This document shows, piece after piece, positions 57,530 through 64,000 of a stretch of DNA of 64,000 bases. The notes below the pieces were generated by a model. That model did not search any database, was not told the DNA's origin, and saw only the letters and a program-made list of their open reading frames with translations. This DNA is from Nageia nagi (taxonomy: Eukaryota > Pinophyta), in assembly GCA_050084985.1 (NCBI GenBank), contig JBITNC010000001.1:101556001-101620000 (forward strand), given 5' to 3'. Both the position numbers and the translations under genes were made by a program. The stretch's first letter is position 1. Each line of letters starts with the position of its first letter.

Positions 57530-59000
57530 TTGGTAGTATCATTATACAAAAATATCCTCATAAGGACTATGGAAGAGGATCAAATTGCTACCAAAGAGCT
57601 CCAAGAAAATATCCCATCCCTAATAAGTGATGAGGATAATAATAAATTATTAGCCCCTTTCTCTAAATATGAAATCACATCCATAGTTCTTATGATAGAA
57701 AAAGATAAGGCCCTAGGTCCTAACAGATTTTTGGAATGCTTCTTCCATCAGTTTTGGAACATTGTTAGAGATGATATCATAAAATCTATCCAATAATTCC
57801 AAAGATATAATATCCTTATGAAAAGTTGGAACACCACCTTTCTGACTCTTATTCCTAAAGTTTAGGGAGCTAATAATATGAAGAATTTTAGGCCTATTGG
57901 CTTATGTATCATAATATACAAAATTATAACAAAATTACTTGCAAACTGAATAGCTAACATCATACAAAAAATTATTTCTATAAATAGGATGGATTTGTAA
58001 GGGATAGATATATTTTTTATGGTATCATCCTAATGCATAAGACCTTATATTTTATAAGAGCCTCAAGGGTGGAAACCATGATCATAAAGCTCAATATGCA
58101 AAAGGCCTATGATCGGGTATAATGGAAATTCTTAGAGTAGGTACTAGAAATATTTAGGTTTATGAATCAATGGAGAACATGGGTTAGTAAATGCATATCA
58201 ATAACCACCTTATCAATATTAGTTAATGGTGAAGCAATAAGTTTCTTTAATTCCACTAGAGGCATGGGACAAGTAGGTCCCTTGTCACCTTATCTATTTA
58301 TTATAATGGATTAGGTACTTGGAAGGTCTCTAAAATGAGCTAATCAAATGGGAATCATCAAAGGGATCAAACCTGCCCTCAACTGCTCCTCCATTATACA
58401 TCATCAATTTGTTGATGATACCATCCTATTTAGGAAAGCAAGCATTAAAGAAGCCTAAATTATGAAGTCTACCTAGGATAAATATGAGAGGGATTTAGAT
58501 AAAAAAATTAACTATGATAAAACTAATATCTACTTCTTCAATATAACTTGATAGAGAAGTGGAGAAATCTCCCAGATTTTTCAATATCAAATAAGAATTC
58601 TCCCACTTATCTATCTAGGTATGCCATTGTTTGAGGGTCAAGTTCAATGAGGTTTCTGGAATAAGATCCTTGATAGATTGAATAATAAAATGGTTGGGTG
58701 GAAAGGTGCTTTTCTAATTTTGGTAGGTAAAATTTAGCATTCCAAAACTTCTCTCCAAAGTATGCCAATTTATATGGTAATTATATTTAATATTCCAACT
58801 ATAGTGCTATAAAAGATTGACCAAATATGTAGAACATTCATCTAGACTAGCATGGAAGAAAAGAAAATGATGTCCCTTATGGATTGGAAGATGGTTTGTA
58901 GAAAGAAAACAAAAGGAAGTATGAGAATCAAACAAATTAGAATAGTTAAGCAAGTAATGCAACTAAAATTGGTATGGAAACTATGCTAGAACAAGGACAT
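57530..59000 (+). pseudogene. LINE reverse transcriptase
   Basis: KDKALGPNRFLECFFHQFWN (57698; family KAPGPDGF), KSWNTTFLTLIPKV, NMKNFRPIGLCIIIYKIITK (57875), then CKRPMIG-type remnant of the KAYD block, the catalytic HQFVDDTILF box (FVDD at 58408-58419) and LPLIYLGMPLFEGQV (58590), and later MEEKKMMSLMDWKMVC and KGSMRIKQIR. Strong match to plant L1 RT (RVT_1). Several stops and frameshifts. Confidence 0.92.
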
Positions 59001-59489
59001 AGAGTTATTAAAAATATGCACATTTAAATACTTGGAGGGAAATCATAGCTTTCTCAGTCTAAGGAATCCATTGAAAGGATCATCTTTGTGGAATGGATTA
59101 CTAAAAGTAAGAGATACTATGGTAGCTAAAGCAATTTGGGAAGTTAATAATGGTCATACTACTTAATTTTGAGGTGAAATATGGATTGGCCTTACCTCCT
59201 TGGCAAATGATCCAGAATGGAACCCATTGATGATATTGGATAAGATCAAAGTAAGTCTTAGGATGGCTAATTATCTCTCCTAATATGATAATGAAGTTAT
59301 ATGGACCATTATTCAACCTAACAATCCCCAACTTGCTGAGTTAAGAGTAAAAATTCTCCAAAAATTAGAAAGATTCTCGTTATACCCCACTTAAAAAGTA
59401 GATTGCCTACATTGGATTGATGAAAAAGGGAAAAAGTAGAATACTCCATCAAGATAGGTTACAATTTCCTAAATTTGAACCTCAAACAC

Positions 59490-59930
59490 CCTCAAAAGTG
59501 GCTTTAGATTAGTGTTTGGATAAAAGAACTAATCCTCAAAATTGCTAACTTCCTCTAGGAAATTGTATTAAGAAGAATTCATACCAACAATATCTTAAGG
59601 AGGAAAGGGATGAGCTTTCTTAGTTGGCATGTTCTATGTAAAAAAGTAGAAAAAATTTCAAAACATATATTCCTTGATTACGATTATGTGAGGGACCTAT
59701 GGGGCATAGTGAACTCTAACCTACATCACCATTGGGTCACCCCACTTACTTTAGATAATTTAATTGAAAAATGGAGGTTAGAAGGAGGTAACAAGAAATC
59801 CAAGCTAATTTGGGCTATGATTTCTCCTATATCTATTGGATGATTTGGAAAGAATGGAATGATAGGCTCTTCAAGGAACACAACTAAGATACTACTCAAG
59901 TTTCCTATTAGAGAATATTAATTATTACAT
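59490..59930 (+). pseudogene. LINE zf-RVT domain
   Basis: LRRIHTNNILRRKGMSFLSW, then CKKVEKISKHIFLDYDYVRD and LWGIVNSNLHHHWV, match the zf-RVT module at the end of plant L1 ORF2 (family: LPTxxxLxxRG, CxxCxxxxETxxHLFxxCxxxxxxW). The usual cysteines are mostly gone (one at 59627). The open piece is 59610-59843. Confidence 0.85.
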
Positions 59931-60313
59931 CTAGTTGAACCCTACCAAAGGATGCTATCTCATATACTTATGCTACCAACTCCTTTTAGAGTCTATCCCC
60001 ACCACTACGGTTGATGATGGAAAGATATCCAAAATATGTAAATGATATGGAACCTTTAGATTGGATCAAGAGAGGATGATGTGATCATTAGCTTTGAGGA
60101 CTCACATCTCTATCTCATCCATATCTTATATATTAATGATTTGAAGGATGTGATTGGGTGGCACAGGTTAACCTGTGGTGAAAACAAACTTCAAGGTAAG
60201 CTTATGAAAGGTGGCATACATTGGTATAATTACTTAATCATTTAATCCCATTACCTTTCCTATTTCTAATTCCATGTCCAATTCATTTGCATATAATCTT
60301 TTATGCTACAACT

Positions 60314-61260
60314 ATGAGTAAAAGCAACATGGTTAAGCCCAAAAAATTTAGTTAGGTATAAGGGGATAGGGATTTTTAGGATATTATAAATAATGGTGGA
60401 GTGTAATATTATCTCATGAACTATTAGGGACATGATCCAACACTCGAAGAATCTATCATTAATAACTTTGATAATGAATGGGTAGAAATCAGATCAGTTA
60501 GGGTCAACTTAACTATGGGTGCCATCGTTGAAGCTAATTCTCTAAGATTATATGGTAGAATGTTTAAGCATAATTTCAAAGTGATACATAAAGAAATTTA
60601 GGCTTTCTTTTCTCTAGGGGAAATAATTACTAAAAAATAAATAGGAATTGATGAAGAGATCCTCCTAGTGTAATGGAATCAAGTTATGAAATGGGTTACC
60701 AAGTATTTTATTATGGATGGGTGATACACCATCATATTTTGCCCAAAAATTATCTTAATGCATCATTTCAAAAAGGGTGAGAAGTTCTTGGTATGTTTCC
60801 CCTTCTTTCTAGCTGAATCAATTAGGGTTTCTATACAACATATGAGAAATAAGAAGGAGATACAAATGAGACATTTGGATCTCATCACATTTATGTATAG
60901 GAAGGCACTGGTTGAAACCTATGATAAGAAAATCAAGTTTGGCTAGACCATTGAAGGTGAATCCTTTGGTAAGGCCTCCCTTGCAAAATATAGTAAAGGA
61001 AAAAAGAAGAGCAATAAGTCAAAATTTCAGATGCCCCCTAGTACAATAAAACATAGGAGGGAATGGAATGAGAACTTAGGTAGCCCATAGAGCAAGAAGG
61101 TAGAGAAGTCTAAGTCCCCCAAAAAACCTTGGAATTCCTTTGGAGAAAAGATTAACATCAACTCCCCTAAACAATCAAAGGATGGTCACTCAATTGGGCA
61201 AAAATCCAAGGGTAAGAAAAGGAAAAGAGTATCCTAAAAGATCCTTCATCAGAGCTAGTT
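60314..61260 (+). pseudogene. unrecognised lysine-rich ORF relic
   Basis: One frame starts MSKSNMVKPKKFS and continues, with stops, through DPTLEESIINNFDNEWVEI, MGAIVEANSLRLYGRMFKHN, WNQVMKWVTKYFIMDG, HHFKKGEKFLVCFPFFLAES and MRHLDLITFMYRKALV, then a strongly basic tail (KGKKKSNKSKFQ, KSKGKKRKR). It looks like a real but dead protein of about 300 residues, with a helical body and a basic tail. I cannot name it. It might be an element-encoded nucleic-acid-binding protein or an uncharacterised plant mobile-element domain. Confidence 0.4.
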
Positions 61261-62083
61261 CAACCCAAGGATAGAAATTAGTATCCCACTCCTCTTGTTG
61301 GAATTAAGGACCCTATTCTATCCTCAAGTACTCTCAAAGGAATGGTGGAAATGGTTTCTCATAATAGCTTGAAGCCTATGAAACTCTACACCTCAACTCA
61401 AGAGGATGTTTAGATGGGTAAGTTGATTAAATGCTTGATACTTGAAGTTGGGGTGAATTGGAAGAAAAATGAATCAATCTAAAAGATATCCCAACCTTCC
61501 AAAAGACCATGGATGTTGAGAAGAATTAGATGGAAGGAGGGACATCAAATTTAGTACTCATAGTATGGCCATAAGCATCATAGATAGCTGGAAAACCCTA
61601 GGTGGATGCTATCACTACTTCAGATCAACCAATACCCATTCAAACCATAAAAGAAACTCTACCAAAAAAGGATGATATTCTGCCTAGAAAGAGGATGGGA
61701 GAGATGATTCATAGAACTATAAAGAAGGAAAAAATTGGCAATCCAATAAATATCACATCTTTGGATTGGGTCTAGTTGAGAAACTAGTTCTTGAATCATA
61801 TTCTTCAATTCAAGATATAGATCAAGGTTGAGGAAAGGAAAATGCATAAGAAAGTAGCTCCAATGAAGAAAGGAACCCAAAAAACCCATGCTAAGTAGTT
61901 CTATAATATAGCATTAGTAAGATTGTTTATAGTAGTTTGCAAATAGTTTTGAATGTAATTAGGCAATGTTTTAGCTACGTTTAAAGGATATGTATGAATC
62001 TTTTTTACTACCACCATGTATAGCTAGGTAGTAATTTCTAGATATATAAGATAATTTTGTGACTGATTTTTTGGGATCTAGAT

Positions 62084-62140
62084 TAAAACCCTACATTTTG
62101 ATAATATAATTTACTCTTATTATAAAAAAAAATAAAAAAT
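62084..62140 (+). other. LINE-like 3' tail
   Basis: TTTTGATAATATAATTTACT followed by CTTATTATAAAAAAAAATAA resembles the 3' UTR and A-rich tail of plant L1 elements. No target duplication could be confirmed. Confidence 0.45.
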
Positions 62141-64000
62141 GATAAAATAAGTTCTAACTTCCAAAGTCTAACATAACAACCTCCACAAGAGGAGAAAATA
62201 AACATACTACAACTAACTAATCATGAGGTTAAGGGGGTGAAAATTATCCTCCTCAAAATATATTCCCAAACTCCATTTTCTAGACTAAAAATTCCCTAGC
62301 CTTCATTATCATTAAAACCTCCAATATTAACATTGGTTTGTGAAGTAAGGATATATCTGTCATGGGTAGAGGGATTTGATATATCTCCCCAACCCATCAC
62401 CTACTCATAAAGCTATGAATGAATGTCCCAACCACTTTGATGGTGGGAGGAAGAATGTTATACAATATGTAGTTGTTTAGGAATGGGTGGGGGTTGATAC
62501 CAATGCATGTGAGGTGAAGAGGCCAAGAAATTCCCATGAGGATTCATCTAGGATAAAGAACTGCACCCTCTATACCAAGCGAATGATCTTATGATACAGG
62601 TTCTGGAGGGAATAATTAACTATGCAAGGAGCAATTCCTAAATGGTCCATTATATTTTTTAGGTGTTGCAATTTCAGATTAACCTTTTTAACTTGTATAG
62701 CAATTTGCAACTAACATTCATAAAAAAATGCATATTTATCAACAAGAATGAATAAAATAGAAGCCTCTTAACAAGAAAACATTATTATTTCTAGTTTTTC
62801 AAATATAATAAAGAATTATTATATGAAACATATGCCCAACTTCATTCAAAGGATCTGTAAAAGATAAGGGGATCTCCTAAAATATCATAAACCCATGAGA
62901 AATATGTATATAGAAAAGATATGAAAAAGGAAAAAATACAAAAGTCCTTTGAATATCTGCAAAAAAGCACATGTTGGATTTTCCACCCCTAAATGTCTAA
63001 GTGGATGGCGAATCGATAGCCTTTTATTGAACTAAACTCTATGATTTTTTTCTATATTAGACTCCAATAGGATTGGGAAGAAACAATATCCCACATACTA
63101 TTCAAAGTATCAAATATAGGAACATCAAGGGATAACCAAGCATACTCAAGATGAGGTTTATATTTAACTAGTTGGTTATGCTTAGGAAAAAACTAATAAG
63201 AATAATAAGGTTTTTAAAACTTTTTAGTAATTTTGGTCAATGTTTATAAGTGAATTTTTTCCACCATAAAATTATAAGTGCCCTTATCATCTTGTGTAAG
63301 ACCATAGAATCAACAAAATAATAACAAGGAATCCAACTCATGTTTTGAAAATAAAATAAAAAAATCATTGCATGATGTAAGGATCAAATCCACTAAATTT
63401 TATCTAAATGAAAACCTTAAATGGTGACAATATGGGATCAACAAACATGAAGAGAAGAAATTGAAGCTCTCATTATCTTGTATCTCCCATTCCGAGTAAG
63501 CTAGGGTTTGAGAGATTCCCATGCTTTCCAAATACTTTTAATTACAAAAGAATCATATATATTAAAATAAGTTGGATATGTTAAGATGGTTTACAACCTC
63601 AACCCCTTACAAACCATTTTTTTAAAGGAAATAACTATTGAAATACAATGTTGAATAAAGATTTTCTAGGATTTGTTACCAATCATATCAATGAAAACTC
63701 ATTTTGCATAAAGAGAAAAATCCTGATCATGGTAATAAAATAATTCCATACCTCTAGCATTTTAAGGAAGATAACAAATATCCTAAGACACTCCATGAAA
63801 GCCTCTTTTATGCACATTAGAAGCCCAAATAAAGTCCCCTAACAATCTATCTATTTTTTAAAACATGATTTTGAAGGCACTCAACATGAAGAATAATACA
63901 TATGAGTAGAAGCAAGAATTTTTGAGCATATTTATAAATTCCAATTAGAGAGAGTTTCTTGGTAGTCTAATACCTATTGAATATTTTTAGTGACCCCTAA
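62141..64000. other. unassigned sequence to window end
   Basis: No gene, LTR or repeat that I can support. Confidence 0.5.

Larger units (their letters stand above)
55085..59930 (+). mobile_element. L1-type LINE with ORF1 and ORF2
   Basis: Plus-strand ORF1 (55085-55812 plus decayed tail), endonuclease (56327-57060), RT (57530-59000) and zf-RVT (59490-59930) in the standard plant L1 order. There are numerous stops and shifts. The 5' boundary is unclear. The 3' end is either just past zf-RVT or at the A-rich tail near 62135. Confidence 0.9.

Overview
This window looks like intergenic, transposon-packed DNA from a plant with a large, AT-rich, heavily methylated genome. A gymnosperm-like genome is my guess from the style of the repeats; it is inference, not proof. 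The plant assignment rests on the element families: Ty1/copia elements with an initiator-tRNA-Met-type primer binding site, Ty3/gypsy of the dual-RNase-H (Tat-like) type, L1-type LINEs whose first ORF carries a DUF4283-like domain and zinc knuckle, and a CACTA (En/Spm) element with TNP2, DUF4218 and DUF4216. I found no intact host gene and no RNA gene. Nearly every coding stretch is broken by stops and frameshifts, many explicable as C-to-T or G-to-A changes.

Layout. 1-10746 (+): the 3' half of a copia element (copia-1). Its 3' LTR is split by a 7-kb non-autonomous LTR element (NA-1, 3399-10436), and a further LTR fragment follows. 10747-15055 (-): 5' part of another copia of the same family (copia-2: LTR, PBS, long leader, gag, protease). 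15056-17990: mostly featureless. 18000-23212 (-): decayed gypsy element. 23310-24075: degenerate telomere-like repeats in a higher-order array. 24700-31006 (+): CACTA element with an unexpected SET-like block upstream of its TNP2 transposase. 31007-31591 and 45844-46135 (-): two halves of one gypsy RNase H region, separated by copia-4 (-, 31592-45843). Copia-4 is itself interrupted by a complete copia element (copia-3, 36499-44972, 498/499-bp LTRs, TSD TAAGT). 46136-49340: gypsy-LTR-like and unassigned DNA. 49345-53770 (-): an L1 LINE whose reverse transcriptase is split by a small LTR element (NA-2, 50459-52816). 55085-59930 (+): a second L1 LINE with ORF1, endonuclease, RT and zf-RVT, followed by an unrecognised lysine-rich ORF relic and an A-rich LINE-like tail near 62135. 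The rest is unassigned.

The best results are the insertion relationships that can be read directly. NA-1 lies inside the copia-1 LTR, copia-3 inside the copia-4 leader, copia-4 inside the gypsy RNase H, CACTA next to the same gypsy RNase H, and NA-2 inside the LINE RT. In several cases removing the insert restores a continuous family motif. The most unusual possible biology is the SET-like reading frame within the CACTA element, and a family of autonomous and non-autonomous LTR elements sharing a minisatellite-bearing 3' module.
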